A stretch of DNA of 64,000 bases from Thermoanaerobacter sp. A7A (GCF_000445185.1 NZ_AVAF01000153.1:21009-85008); one strand, 5' to 3'. Counted from the stretch's first letter, positions 1 to 8,825 are shown. Made by a program: numbers and translations. Notes: generated by a model from the sequence alone, not told the origin.

Positions 1-1154
1 TTGCAACAACAGACCAAGAGAGAAGACAAAAGTATTTGTATTTTCTTCAAAATGAAATACAAAATTCTTTAAAAACTATAGATGGAGTGCAAGATGCTAT
101 TGTCAACATCGCGGTACCTGACCAAAATGCCTTTGTACTTTCTAATACTACTAATCAAGCTACAGCAGCTGTAATGTTGACTTTAAAACCAGGCGTAACT
201 TTATCTTCTTCTCAAGTTAAAGGAATTATAGATTTTGTATCTAAAAGCGTTGAAGGTTTAAAACCTGAAAATGTTACTGTAATTGATAATAATGGTAAAA
301 TCCTTACTGCAGAAAGTGATACTACTGCTGAAAATACTAATACTCAATTTGCTCTTCAAAAAAAAGTTCAAGAAGATTTACAAAACAGTCTTCAAACTCT
401 TTTAGAACAAATTTTTGGTCCTGGAAATGTTGTTGTTAGAGCTAACGTAACTTTAAATTTTGATAAAAAGACGGAAGACAAAATAGAGTATTTTCCTGTT
501 CAAGGTAATGACAATAAAGGAATTGTAAGAAGCGTACAAGAACTTAAAGAAAAAGCTACAGGTACACAGGGGACAAATCCAACAGGTACTGCGTCAAATA
601 ATCCTCCTGTAACTTCAACAACTAGCAATAATACTTCTGATTACAATAAAACAGAAACTACTATAAACTACGAAATAAATCAGATTAAGACAAGTCTTGT
701 TCAAGCGGAAGGTAAGATTGAAAGTATTTCTGTTGCGGTTGTTGTAAATCAAAATCTCAATAATTCTATGAAACAACAAATTGCTGACTTGGTTACAAAA
801 GCTGCAGGCGGAGATTCTCTTGTAAAAGTATCGGTTCAAGGAATGCAATTTAACCAAGACCTGTTAAAAACAATGCAGCAGCAGGCAAAAGCTTCAAAAG
901 GAGTACCAGTATATGTGTGGGCTATATTAGCGGCTTTAGTGTTAGGAGGCGGACTGTTCCTTATTATGATGAGAAGGAAGAAAAAAGAAACCTCTTTAAC
1001 TACAGCTGAACAGGAGGTCTTAGCTACTGTAGAGCCTACTTATGTGATAGATTTCTCTGATAAGGACGAAAAGAAAAAACAGATAGAAAAACTTATAAAA
1101 GAAAAGCCGGATATTGTTGTTCAGATTATTAGGACATGGCTTAATGAAGAGTAG
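1..1154 (+). CDS. fliF: Flagellar MS-ring protein FliF (C-terminal part)
   Basis: The reading frame is open from base 3, so the gene begins upstream and a TTG at 36 is only an internal codon. About 383 residues are visible. FliF forms the MS ring of the basal body in the inner membrane and houses the export apparatus. Visible are the later periplasmic part, a low-complexity Thr/Asn/Ser-rich segment encoded around 560-650, a transmembrane helix encoded around 910-970 followed by a Met-Arg-Arg-Lys-Lys stop-transfer sequence, and an acidic C-terminal tail ending IIRTWLNEE, the FliG-binding region of the family. fliG follows after 11 bases. Identification is firm; the N-terminal half is outside the window. 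Confidence 0.96.
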   Translation, partial: ATTDQERRQKYLYFLQNEIQNSLKTIDGVQDAIVNIAVPDQNAFVLSNTTNQATAAVMLTLKPGVTLSSSQVKGIIDFVSKSVEGLKPENVTVIDNNGKILTAESDTTAENTNTQFALQKKVQEDLQNSLQTLLEQIFGPGNVVVRANVTLNFDKKTEDKIEYFPVQGNDNKGIVRSVQELKEKATGTQGTNPTGTASNNPPVTSTTSNNTSDYNKTETTINYEINQIKTSLVQAEGKIESISVAVVVNQNLNNSMKQQIADLVTKAAGGDSLVKVSVQGMQFNQDLLKTMQQQAKASKGVPVYVWAILAALVLGGGLFLIMMRRKKKETSLTTAEQEVLATVEPTYVIDFSDKDEKKKQIEKLIKEKPDIVVQIIRTWLNEE

Positions 1155-1165
1155 GTGGTGTTGTT

Positions 1166-2173
1166 ATGGCGAGAGGTGCACTCACAGGCAGGCAAAAAAG
1201 TGCAATGCTTCTCATTGCGTTAGGGCCCGAGCTTTCAGCTCAAATATATAAACATTTAAGGGAAGATGAAATTGAACAATTAACTTTAGAAATAGCCAGT
1301 ATAAGAAATCTTACTCCTGAAGAAAAACAAAAAGTTATAGATGAATTTTATAACATGTGCGTAGCGCAAGAGTACATAATAGAAGGTGGAATAGAATATG
1401 CAAAAGCAGTTTTAGAAAAAGCTTTAGGTACTCAAGAAGCTTTTGAGGTTATAAATAAATTGACTTCTACTTTGAAAGTAAGGCCTTTTGACTTTATAAG
1501 AAGAGCGGATCCCTCTCAAGTTTTAAATTTTATACAAAACGAACATCCTCAGACTATTGCAATGATTTTGTCTTATTTAAAGCCTCAACAAGCAGGAGCA
1601 ATTCTATCCTCACTGCCTGAAAACTTACAGGCAGAAGTAGCTATGCGAATAGCAACAATGGAGAGCACTTCTCCTGAAGTAGTAAAAGAAGTTGAGAGAA
1701 TTTTAGAGAGAAAATTGTCTTCCTTAGTCACACAAGATTATACTTCTTCAGGTGGTATTCAGACAATTGTAGATATACTAAATTCTGTAGATAGAAGTAC
1801 AGAGAAAAATATCTTGGATACTCTTGAGTCTATAAACATTGAGTTAGTAGAAGAAATAAAGAAGAGGATGTTTATATTTGAAGATATTGTCACATTGGAT
1901 TCTAGGTCTATACAGAGAGTATTGAGAGAAGTAGACAATCACGATATTGCTCTTGCACTTAAAGGTTCTAGTGAAGAAGTGCAAAGGGTTATTTATAGTA
2001 ATATGTCTAAGAGACTTGCTGATATGATAAAAGAAGACATACAGTATATGGGACCTGTAAGATTAAAAGATGTAGAAGAAGCACAACAAAGAATTGTAAA
2101 TATCATAAGAAAATTAGAAGATGCTGGGGAAATTGTAATATCACGAGGAGGAGGGGACGAAATTATTGTATAG
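1166..2173 (+). CDS. fliG: Flagellar motor switch protein FliG
   Basis: FliG is the rotor protein that meets the stator and sits on the cytoplasmic face of the MS ring with FliM and FliN/FliY. The 335-residue length is normal. The middle domain carries the EHPQ motif at residues 126-129, which contacts FliM, and the C-terminal domain has the charged helix region that touches MotA. The ATG at 1166 is preceded by a GGTGG-type ribosome binding site. The 3' end overlaps fliH by 8 bases, suggesting coupled translation. Confidence 0.97.
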   Translation: MARGALTGRQKSAMLLIALGPELSAQIYKHLREDEIEQLTLEIASIRNLTPEEKQKVIDEFYNMCVAQEYIIEGGIEYAKAVLEKALGTQEAFEVINKLTSTLKVRPFDFIRRADPSQVLNFIQNEHPQTIAMILSYLKPQQAGAILSSLPENLQAEVAMRIATMESTSPEVVKEVERILERKLSSLVTQDYTSSGGIQTIVDILNSVDRSTEKNILDTLESINIELVEEIKKRMFIFEDIVTLDSRSIQRVLREVDNHDIALALKGSSEEVQRVIYSNMSKRLADMIKEDIQYMGPVRLKDVEEAQQRIVNIIRKLEDAGEIVISRGGGDEIIV

Positions 2174-2936
2174 GATATATAAACAAGGAGAAATAAACTT
2201 TTCCTCTCCCGTGATTTTAAGAATTGTGGAAAATGGCAATTACAAAGAAAAAGTGGAGAAAGTAATTGAATTGAGTGAACAAAGAGAGGATATAAAAAAA
2301 GAAAGTGCGGATTTAGCAAAGCAAATAATAGAAAGGGCGAGACAAGTCCAGCAAGAGATACTTAGGAAGACTAAGGAAGATGTAGAAAAAATCTTAATAG
2401 AAGCAGAGAAAAAAGCTAAGAAGATTGAAGAAGAGTATAAAGAAAAGGGCTATCAAGATGGATATACTGCAGGATATCAAGAAGGATACAAAAAAGGAGA
2501 AGAAGATGCTAAAGCTATAATAGAAGAAGCAAAGACTATTAAAGAAGAGATTATTAAAGAAAAACAACGAATGTATAAAGAAGCAGAAAGTGATATTGTA
2601 AATGTAATTTTGCTGGCGGTAGAAAAAATTGTAGGTAAATATGTGGAAGAGGATAAAGACATAATATTGAACCTTATCAAAAAAGGAATGGAAAACTACA
2701 ATGCTTTTGACAAAGTAACGGTAAGGGTTAGTGAAGAGGATTATGAACACTGTATTAAAAACAAAGACAAAATTCTTAAAGACATAGAGTTTTTAGATGA
2801 TGTAAATATCTTAAAAGATTTATCATTAAAAAAAGGAGATTGTGTAATTGAAACAAATTCTGGAGTGATAAACTCTGGCGTTAGTACACAACTTAAAGCT
2901 TTAAAAAACTTATTTGCGGGTGTGCTAAATGAGTAA
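2166..2936 (+). CDS. fliH: Flagellar export regulator FliH
   Basis: FliH binds the export ATPase FliI and ties it to the export gate. The 256-residue protein has a long, highly charged Lys/Glu coiled coil (about residues 25-140) with a Gly-rich stretch (YQDGYTAGYQEGYKKG) matching the GxxxG repeats typical of FliH, then a compact C-terminal domain. The start is a TTG inside the end of fliG, supported by a GGAGGAGGGG ribosome binding site at 2145-2155 about ten bases upstream. The end overlaps fliI by 8 bases. Identity rests on position between fliG and fliI plus the GxxxG coiled coil. Confidence 0.92.
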   Translation: MYRIYKQGEINFSSPVILRIVENGNYKEKVEKVIELSEQREDIKKESADLAKQIIERARQVQQEILRKTKEDVEKILIEAEKKAKKIEEEYKEKGYQDGYTAGYQEGYKKGEEDAKAIIEEAKTIKEEIIKEKQRMYKEAESDIVNVILLAVEKIVGKYVEEDKDIILNLIKKGMENYNAFDKVTVRVSEEDYEHCIKNKDKILKDIEFLDDVNILKDLSLKKGDCVIETNSGVINSGVSTQLKALKNLFAGVLNE

Positions 2937-4242
2937 TATTGTTTTGAATAAATATAAAAAGGCTCTTCAAGAAAAAAGGCTAATTCAATATTATGGGAAA
3001 GTTTCTCAAGTAATAGGATTAACAATCGAAAGTACAGGGCCTCTTTCCAACATAGGAGAAATATGTAATATCAAGACTATTAACGGAAATACAATTTTGG
3101 CAGAAGTTGTAGGTTTTAAAGAAGAAAAAGTGTATCTCATGCCCTTAGGAAATATGGAGGGAATAGGAGCTGGCAGCAAAGTTATAGCTACAGGTCAAAC
3201 CCTTAGAGTTAACGTAGGAAATGAACTCCTCGGAAGGGTATTAGACGGTTTAGGCAATCCTATAGATGGCAAAGGACCGATAAAATTTGAAAAATCTATT
3301 CCTATTAATAATGTGCCACCTGACCCTTTGGAAAGGAAGCGAATTAGAGAAGTTATGTCTCTTGGTATAAAAGCGATAGATGGACTACTTACCTGCGGCA
3401 AAGGGCAGAGAATTGGTATTTTTGCAGGAAGTGGTGTAGGAAAAAGCACGCTGTTAGGCATGATGGCAAGAAACGCGAAAGCTGATTTAAATGTAATAGC
3501 TCTCATTGGAGAAAGGGGAAGAGAAGTAAATGAATTTCTAGAAAAAGATTTGGGTGAAGAAGGCTTAAAAAAATCTGTAGTTGTAGTAGCTACTTCTGAT
3601 ACCCCAGCTCTTATAAGAGTAAAAGGCGCTATGACTGCAACTGCCATAGCTGAATATTTTAGAGACCAAGGGTTAGACGTCCTTTTGATGATGGATTCAG
3701 TAACTCGTTTTGCTATGGCGCAAAGAGAAGTAGGACTTTCTATAGGAGAGGCTCCTGTTTCACGAGGGTATACTCCTTCTGTCTTTTCAGTTTTACCTAA
3801 GCTTTTGGAACGCTCTGGATGTTCTAAAAAAGGTTCTATTACAGCCCTTTACACTGTGCTAGTAGATGGAGATGATTTAAATGAACCAATTGCTGACGCA
3901 GTAAGGGGTATACTTGATGGGCACATAGTGTTGTCAAGGAAACTTGCTAATAAAAACCATTATCCTGCTATTGATGTGCTAGCAAGTGTTAGCAGGGTGA
4001 TAAATGACATAATTACAGAAGAACATAAAGAACTAATAGCGAGGTTTAAAGATATTTTGGCGACTTACACAGAAGCGGAGGATTTAATAAATATAGGAGC
4101 ATATAATTTTGGCAGTAATCCTAAAATTGATGAGGCCATTGAGCTAAACGACAAAATGAACAATTTTCTTAGGCAGAGAATAGACGAGTCTTATGACTTT
4201 GAAACTACAAAACAACTGCTATATGAATCTATTAAAAGGTGA
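2929..4242 (+). CDS. fliI: Flagellum-specific ATPase FliI
   Basis: FliI is the cytoplasmic ATPase that energises type III export of flagellar subunits and resembles the F1-ATPase beta subunit. The 437 residues include a Walker A motif GSGVGKST near residues 167-174, a Walker B-type LLMMDSVTRFA segment near residue 250, and the downstream GEAPVSRGYTPSVF segment typical of FliI. The ATG lies within the end of fliH, so translation is probably coupled. fliJ, its stalk partner, follows after 6 bases. Confidence 0.97.
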   Translation: MSNIVLNKYKKALQEKRLIQYYGKVSQVIGLTIESTGPLSNIGEICNIKTINGNTILAEVVGFKEEKVYLMPLGNMEGIGAGSKVIATGQTLRVNVGNELLGRVLDGLGNPIDGKGPIKFEKSIPINNVPPDPLERKRIREVMSLGIKAIDGLLTCGKGQRIGIFAGSGVGKSTLLGMMARNAKADLNVIALIGERGREVNEFLEKDLGEEGLKKSVVVVATSDTPALIRVKGAMTATAIAEYFRDQGLDVLLMMDSVTRFAMAQREVGLSIGEAPVSRGYTPSVFSVLPKLLERSGCSKKGSITALYTVLVDGDDLNEPIADAVRGILDGHIVLSRKLANKNHYPAIDVLASVSRVINDIITEEHKELIARFKDILATYTEAEDLINIGAYNFGSNPKIDEAIELNDKMNNFLRQRIDESYDFETTKQLLYESIKR

Positions 4243-4248
4243 TAAAAT

Positions 4249-4692
4249 ATGAAAAAATTCGAATTTAATTTGCAGCCAGTATTAAATTTAAAAGAACAGT
4301 CAGAAAAGATTGAAAAAGAGAAATTAGCAAAGGTCATGGCAGAGATAAATATTCAAAAAGAAGAATTACATAAATTAACTAAACATTTAAATGAAATCTT
4401 AGAAAAAACAAAAGTGGAGATGAAAGAAGGAACTACTATACATAAAATTCTTGAATCAGATGTGTATGTAAAAAAAATTCAACAGATGATTGAAGACAAA
4501 AAACTTTTAATAAAAAAGCTAGAAAAAGATGCTGATTTGATAAGAGAAAATCTTTTAAAAGTTTCAAAAGAGAAAAAGGCATTAGAGAATCTCAAGGAAA
4601 AGAGGTTTTCTGAGTACCAATACTTAATGGCTATAGAACAAAATAAATTTGTAGATGAACAAATAAGTTTTAGAGTGGCTAAATCCTATTAG
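4249..4692 (+). CDS. fliJ: Flagellar export chaperone FliJ
   Basis: This 147-residue, strongly helical, Lys/Glu-rich protein is predicted to be one long coiled coil, as expected for FliJ. FliJ acts as the stalk of the FliI ATPase ring and links it to FlhA. The N-terminal KFEFNLQPVLNLKEQSE pattern is typical of the family (short Phe-rich start followed by L..VL..KE). Sequence conservation in FliJ is low, so position directly after fliI carries much of the weight. Confidence 0.9.
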   Translation: MKKFEFNLQPVLNLKEQSEKIEKEKLAKVMAEINIQKEELHKLTKHLNEILEKTKVEMKEGTTIHKILESDVYVKKIQQMIEDKKLLIKKLEKDADLIRENLLKVSKEKKALENLKEKRFSEYQYLMAIEQNKFVDEQISFRVAKSY

Positions 4693-4702
4693 GAGGATAT
4701 AT

Positions 4703-5281
4703 ATGCAAAATCAAGATATACAAACAAAAAGAAACTCCAAAATTTGGCTGATAATTTTAATAATTTTTTTGATACTCGTAGGTGGAATAGTCTCAGCTGT
4801 TTACTTTAATCTATTCGGAAGTCAAACTTTTTTGAAAAAGCAATTAGCTAATGTTCCGGTTTTAGGTAGTTTAATTTCTCCAGTGCCAGTAGAAGACAAA
4901 AATACTCAGATAAATAAATTAACTGACGAATTAAAAGCAAAAGATGAAAAGATTGCTGAGTACGAAACTCAATTGAAAGAAAAAGAAGACCAAATCAATA
5001 GTTTAAAAGCCGAATTGGAAAAAGTTCAAAAGGAGAGCGATTCACTCAAGCAACAGTTAGAAAATAAGCAGACTAACTTGAAAGACATAGCTAGTTATTA
5101 TCAAAATATGGATCCGCAAAATGCAGCGCAAATACTCAATAACATGTCAGATGAAGATATAATAAAAATATTGAGGTACATGGATAAAGATAGTGCTTCA
5201 AAGATATTAGAATCATTAAAAGCTGAAAAGGCAGCAAAAATAACAAATATTTTATTGAAAAATGCTACTATGATTCCTTAG
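4703..5281 (+). CDS. ylxF: YlxF/MotE-like membrane protein with MgtE N-terminal-type domain
   Basis: A 192-residue protein with one N-terminal transmembrane helix (about residues 14-34), a Lys/Glu coiled coil (about 70-130), and a C-terminal helical repeat around residues 135-190 (YQNMDPQNAAQILNNMSDED, then RYMDKDSASKILESL) that resembles the MgtE intracellular N domain. It sits between fliJ and fliK, exactly where B. subtilis has ylxF, and has the build of MotE, a chaperone for the stator protein MotC in other bacteria. Neither motA nor motB is visible here. A role in stator or motor assembly is inference. Confidence 0.75.
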   Translation: MQNQDIQTKRNSKIWLIILIIFLILVGGIVSAVYFNLFGSQTFLKKQLANVPVLGSLISPVPVEDKNTQINKLTDELKAKDEKIAEYETQLKEKEDQINSLKAELEKVQKESDSLKQQLENKQTNLKDIASYYQNMDPQNAAQILNNMSDEDIIKILRYMDKDSASKILESLKAEKAAKITNILLKNATMIP

Positions 5282-5297
5282 AAAGGAGGTGAAAAGA

Positions 5298-6671
5298 GTG
5301 ATAGGAGTGGTGCCGGATACTGATTTATTACCATTTAAGATACAGCAGCCAAGGGCTGATAAAACCAAACCAGTTGTAGATTACAAAAAATTCCCTTCCC
5401 CAAAAGATAATAAGGCAAATAAATTTTCAGAAATGTTACAGCAACAGATGGCAATTAATGAAAATAAAGAAAATTCAACGGACAAAGTGGTATCTGATGG
5501 CAATGTTGAGTTAAATAGTCTTTTTTCAACTACACAATCACTGAAAAAAGAAAAAAATTTAAAATCTTTCCAAACAGAGGATTTATCGTTAGCAGATGTT
5601 TTCAATTGGTTACAGCAGTTAATAAATGGATTAAACGTGGCAATTCAAAAGGATGATGGCAAGGAGTTAAGTGAAAAACAAAATTTTTATGTGGAATTGC
5701 AAAAGGAAGTACAAAAACTGATACAAGATTTTTTAAATAATGGGGTTTTGAATGTTGATAAACTATCGCAAAAAATAAGCCAGTTGCTAGAAGAAAAACT
5801 TGGTGTTAAGTTACAACCAGATGCAATAGCTACGGCAATTAAAAGTGACAACTTTAAGGAAGTTTTAAAAGTCTATAGCGATAAAAATGTAGATATAAAC
5901 AACACGAACATTCAGATAACAGACTCAATTGTATTTTCACAACAAGCCATTAAAAAAGATGGGACAGATAATTTAACTCTATTAAATGAAAATTTATCTT
6001 TGATAGACAATCAGCGTATCCTTGAGGAAAATAAAGAAATCATACCAAAAACAAAGGATTCACAACCTGACTCAAATAGCAAGATTTTGACAATTAAAAA
6101 TGAAAAAAATCTTGGGGAAAATCAGCAATTACAACAAAATGATTTTACGTTTTTGAAAAATGATGGGAAGACTTTTGGAAACCAACTGATTAACCACCAA
6201 AATTCAAAATTAAAAGAGGTTCCAGAATCGCAAATTTTTGACCAAATAGTAAAGAGTATGAATTTTTCAAAAAACGACATATCTTCTACCATAAGTATAC
6301 AATTAAAACCAGAATTTTTAGGAAAGCTTCAGATAAATCTTAAATCTATAGATGGAAATATTATCGCTACTATAATAACTGATAGCGAAAAATTGAAGCA
6401 TCAAATTGAATCTAATATAGGAATTTTGAATACTCAATTAGATTTAAAGGGAATTAAAATAGACAGTTTTAATGTGACTGTGGATAAAAACATGCAGTTT
6501 ACTTCTCAATACAATGGACAACAGCAAAGTTACAATGACAACTCACAAGAACAAAATTTGCACAGAGCATATGGTGGATATTTACACTATGATTTGGCAG
6601 AAGCAGAAGAGACAGAAACTTTACAAAGAATTTACAATCTCTCACAAGACCATATAGATGTGAGGGCGTAG
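5298..6671 (+). CDS. fliK: Flagellar hook-length control protein FliK
   Basis: FliK is the secreted molecular ruler that fixes hook length and switches export from hook to filament substrates. The 457-residue product has a poorly conserved, Gln/Asn/Lys-rich N-terminal two thirds and a C-terminal hook-length domain (about residues 330-400, with ISIQLKPEFLGKLQINL and a following amphipathic segment), as in other FliK proteins. A GTG at 5289 lies within the GGAGGTG ribosome binding site, so the GTG at 5298, six bases downstream of that site, is the better start. flgD follows after 15 bases. Confidence 0.9.
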   Translation: MIGVVPDTDLLPFKIQQPRADKTKPVVDYKKFPSPKDNKANKFSEMLQQQMAINENKENSTDKVVSDGNVELNSLFSTTQSLKKEKNLKSFQTEDLSLADVFNWLQQLINGLNVAIQKDDGKELSEKQNFYVELQKEVQKLIQDFLNNGVLNVDKLSQKISQLLEEKLGVKLQPDAIATAIKSDNFKEVLKVYSDKNVDINNTNIQITDSIVFSQQAIKKDGTDNLTLLNENLSLIDNQRILEENKEIIPKTKDSQPDSNSKILTIKNEKNLGENQQLQQNDFTFLKNDGKTFGNQLINHQNSKLKEVPESQIFDQIVKSMNFSKNDISSTISIQLKPEFLGKLQINLKSIDGNIIATIITDSEKLKHQIESNIGILNTQLDLKGIKIDSFNVTVDKNMQFTSQYNGQQQSYNDNSQEQNLHRAYGGYLHYDLAEAEETETLQRIYNLSQDHIDVRA

Positions 6672-6686
6672 AAAGGAGGGAATTTT

Positions 6687-7079
6687 GTGAACGTAAATAC
6701 CAATTATAGTTTCTCAAATATATACAATAACAGTAAAATTACTTCAAAAAATCAATTAGGTAAAGAGGATTTTTTGAAACTTTTGGTCACACAGTTAAAA
6801 AATCAAGACCCTTTAAGCCCAATGGATGACAAAGAGTTTATTGCACAGCTGGCTCAATTTTCAACCTTAGAACAAATGCAAAACATGAACAACAGTTTTA
6901 ATGCGATAAGAGCTATAAATTTAATAGGAAAAAGTATTAATGCTAATATCAATGAAAATGGGAATGTTCGTACTGTAATGGGGAAAGTAGATACTATATA
7001 TAAGCAAAACGGCGAATATTTTTTGGAAGTTGGTAATGTGGACGTACCCTTGGATGCTGTCACAAGTGTTTCAGAATGA
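6687..7079 (+). CDS. flgD: Flagellar hook-capping protein FlgD, short form
   Basis: FlgD caps the growing hook and guides FlgE assembly. The 130-residue protein contains the conserved core [20 protein letters not shown] followed by the [18 protein letters not shown] segment, which defines the FlgD N-terminal domain. The C-terminal region after about residue 80 is short and lacks the FLN2/tudor-type domains of the roughly 230-residue enterobacterial protein, as in B. subtilis. The start is GTG, 7 bases after a GGAGGG site. Confidence 0.94.
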   Translation: MNVNTNYSFSNIYNNSKITSKNQLGKEDFLKLLVTQLKNQDPLSPMDDKEFIAQLAQFSTLEQMQNMNNSFNAIRAINLIGKSINANINENGNVRTVMGKVDTIYKQNGEYFLEVGNVDVPLDAVTSVSE

Positions 7080-7088
7080 GGTGATAAA

Positions 7089-7457
7089 ATGTCTGAAATA
7101 GTGAAAATCCCTCAAAATCTAAATGTTAATTATTTAGCTCATAGGATAGCGAGTAACAATGGGACCTCTACGGCTTTTAAAGAGGTTTTAAATGAAAAAA
7201 TTGACGAAATAAAATTTTCCAAACATTCTCTCATGAGGATGGAAATGAGAAACGTCAAAATTACTCAAGGTGAATATCAAAAACTATTAGAAGCAGTGAA
7301 TAAAGCTTGTGAAAAGGGAATAAAAGATTCATTAATTATAATGAATAATAAGGCTTTTGTGGTTAATTTAAAAACTAAAACGGTCATAACGGCGATGGAT
7401 GGGGAAATGTTGCAAAACAGTGTTTTTACAAATATAGACGGTGCTGTAATAATTTAA
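7089..7457 (+). CDS. Flagellar operon protein of the TIGR02530 type
   Basis: A 122-residue soluble protein whose core (IKFSKHSLMRMEMRNV, then KACEKGIKDSLIIMNNKAFVVNLKTKT and TNIDGAVII) matches my memory of the TIGR02530 'flagellar operon protein' family, which sits between flgD and flgE in many Gram-positive fla operons. The biochemical role is not established. Its position suggests hook assembly or hook-cap function. It lies 9 bases after flgD and is followed by a structured 79-base gap before flgE. Confidence 0.8.
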   Translation: MSEIVKIPQNLNVNYLAHRIASNNGTSTAFKEVLNEKIDEIKFSKHSLMRMEMRNVKITQGEYQKLLEAVNKACEKGIKDSLIIMNNKAFVVNLKTKTVITAMDGEMLQNSVFTNIDGAVII

Positions 7458-7536
7458 GCCGGACCTTGACAGGGGGCTTATCGCTTTTGACTGACGGATA
7501 AAGCGAGCAGTACCGAAAATAAAGGGAGGAGAAAAA
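7458..7536 (+). promoter_or_regulatory. Structured intergenic leader before flgE
   Basis: A 79-base gap inside an operon whose other gaps are mostly under 23 bases. A perfect 7-bp stem pairs 7481-7487 with 7500-7506 around a 12-base loop containing GGA at 7496-7498. A weaker hairpin (CCT/AGG plus GCC/GGC around a TGAC loop) lies at 7458-7477. The flgE ribosome binding site GGGAGGA is at 7524-7530. No U-run follows, so it is not a terminator, and I see no good -35/-10 pair. GGA in a loop plus GGA at the ribosome binding site is the pattern used by CsrA, but that role is inference. Confidence 0.55.
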
Positions 7537-8778
7537 ATGTTAAGGTCAATGTATTCTGCAGTTTCAGGGTTGAAAGCTCATCAAGCGAGGATGGATGTAA
7601 TAGGAAATAACATAGCAAATGTCAACACTGTTGGATATAAAGCCAGCAGAATGACTTTTAAAGAAATATTTAGCCAGACGATAAAAGGGGCTTCTGCGCC
7701 TCAAGGAAATGGTGGTGGAACTAATCCTCAACAGATTGGTCTGGGAGTAGCTATAGCTTCAATTGACACATTGTTTACAAGAGGCGGTGCACAAAGGACA
7801 GATAATCCTACAGACCTTTCAATTGATGGAAACGGATTTTTCATAGTCTCCAATGGAGGAGCAAATGTGTATACAAGGGCAGGAAACTTTAGTTTTGACT
7901 CTCAAGGTGATTTAGTAACCCCTGATGGATATAAAGTTTTAGGTTGGATGTCAACAGATGGGAAAACAGTAAACACTGATACAGGGAATTTAGTACCAAT
8001 AAGCCTCAAAAATTGGTCAAGTATAAATCCGGCAACGACTACGCAATTAGAAATAGGAGGAAATCTAAATGCTTCAACAGCAATCAATGGTACCATAAGT
8101 TATAACATATTAGTATATGATTCACAAGGAGGAAGCCACATAGCTACACTTACTTTTACGAGAACTGATGCTAGTACATGGAATTGGAGCGTATCTTCTT
8201 CAGATCCTGCCATTTCTTCTGTAACTGGTTCGGGTACACTTACTTTTGGTGCTGATGGAAAGATTGCACCTAATACAACTGCGACGGGTACACTTACTTT
8301 TAATATGAATACCACTGTAACAAATGCAAGTATTGGGCCAGTTTCTCTTGACCTTTCGCGTATTACTATGTTTTCAACTGAGACGGACCTAAGAGAGCTC
8401 AGCAAAAATGGAAATGAAGCAGGTTCTTTAGAGAGCATTAATATAGACAAATACGGAGTTGTCTCAGGTATCTATTCCAACGGTCGTAGGCAAATAATTG
8501 GACAGATTGCAATAGCTGATTTTCAAAACCCAATGGGTCTAGAAAAAATAGGAAATACCATGTTTATTAATACAGTAAACTCAGGGGAACCAATGATAGG
8601 AGCAGCTGGTACAGGTACAAGGGGTTCTATAAATCCTGGAACTTTAGAAATGTCTAATGTAGATTTAGCCAATGAATTTGCTGATATGATTGTTACTGAA
8701 AGAGGTTTTCAAGCAAATGCTAAAGTTATAACTACTTCTGACGAAATATTGCAAGACCTTGTGAATATGAAGAGATAA
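7537..8778 (+). CDS. flgE: Flagellar hook protein FlgE
   Basis: FlgE polymerises into the hook outside the cell. The 413-residue product opens with LRSMYSAVSGLKAHQARMDV and NNIANVNTVGYKASR, the rod/hook N-terminal motif, and closes with the matching C-terminal helix (SNVDLANEFADMIVTERGFQ through ITTSDEILQDLVNMKR). The centre, about residues 140-290, is the variable surface domain, Thr/Ser-rich, with three in-frame copies of a TLTF-coding repeat. The gene is flanked on both sides by hairpins, unlike its operon neighbours. Expression may therefore be adjusted separately, fitting the high copy number of hook subunits. Confidence 0.96.
   Translation: MLRSMYSAVSGLKAHQARMDVIGNNIANVNTVGYKASRMTFKEIFSQTIKGASAPQGNGGGTNPQQIGLGVAIASIDTLFTRGGAQRTDNPTDLSIDGNGFFIVSNGGANVYTRAGNFSFDSQGDLVTPDGYKVLGWMSTDGKTVNTDTGNLVPISLKNWSSINPATTTQLEIGGNLNASTAINGTISYNILVYDSQGGSHIATLTFTRTDASTWNWSVSSSDPAISSVTGSGTLTFGADGKIAPNTTATGTLTFNMNTTVTNASIGPVSLDLSRITMFSTETDLRELSKNGNEAGSLESINIDKYGVVSGIYSNGRRQIIGQIAIADFQNPMGLEKIGNTMFINTVNSGEPMIGAAGTGTRGSINPGTLEMSNVDLANEFADMIVTERGFQANAKVITTSDEILQDLVNMKR
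8145..8301 (+). repeat. Three in-frame copies of TACACTTACTTTT within flgE
   Basis: Identical 13-base copies start at 8145, 8235 and 8289. The spacings of 90 and 54 bases are multiples of three, so each copy encodes the same Thr-Leu-Thr-Phe strand in the variable hook domain. They may be remnants of internal duplication or convergent beta-strand coding. Confidence 0.8.
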
Positions 8779-8783
8779 CTACG

Positions 8784-8809
8784 GTCTGCTGGGCTTTCGC
8801 CCAGTAGAC
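8784..8809 (+). promoter_or_regulatory. Strong hairpin between flgE and flbD
   Basis: An 11-bp stem (8784-8794 with 8799-8809, one G-U pair) closes on a TTTC tetraloop 5 bases after the flgE stop codon. No U-run follows; the next bases lead into the flbD ribosome binding site GGAGGAG at 8815-8821. It is thus more likely an mRNA 3'-end stabiliser or processing hairpin than a terminator. Confidence 0.7.
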
Positions 8810-8825
8810 TTGATGGAGGAGTATT

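Noticed and set aside
3270..3290. CCGATAA resembling a sigma-28 -10 element inside fliI
   Set aside because: No TAAA-type -35 at the required distance.
3195..3647. Long antisense open frame inside fliI
   Set aside because: It lies fully opposite a conserved gene, has no ribosome binding site and no recognisable protein features.
7466..7515. TTGACA and TTGACT in the gap before flgE as a promoter
   Set aside because: No -10-like sequence lies 16-18 bases downstream of either.
7458..7536. Known riboswitch (c-di-GMP, preQ1, fluoride) before flgE
   Set aside because: The conserved cores of those classes are not visible; only simple hairpins are seen.
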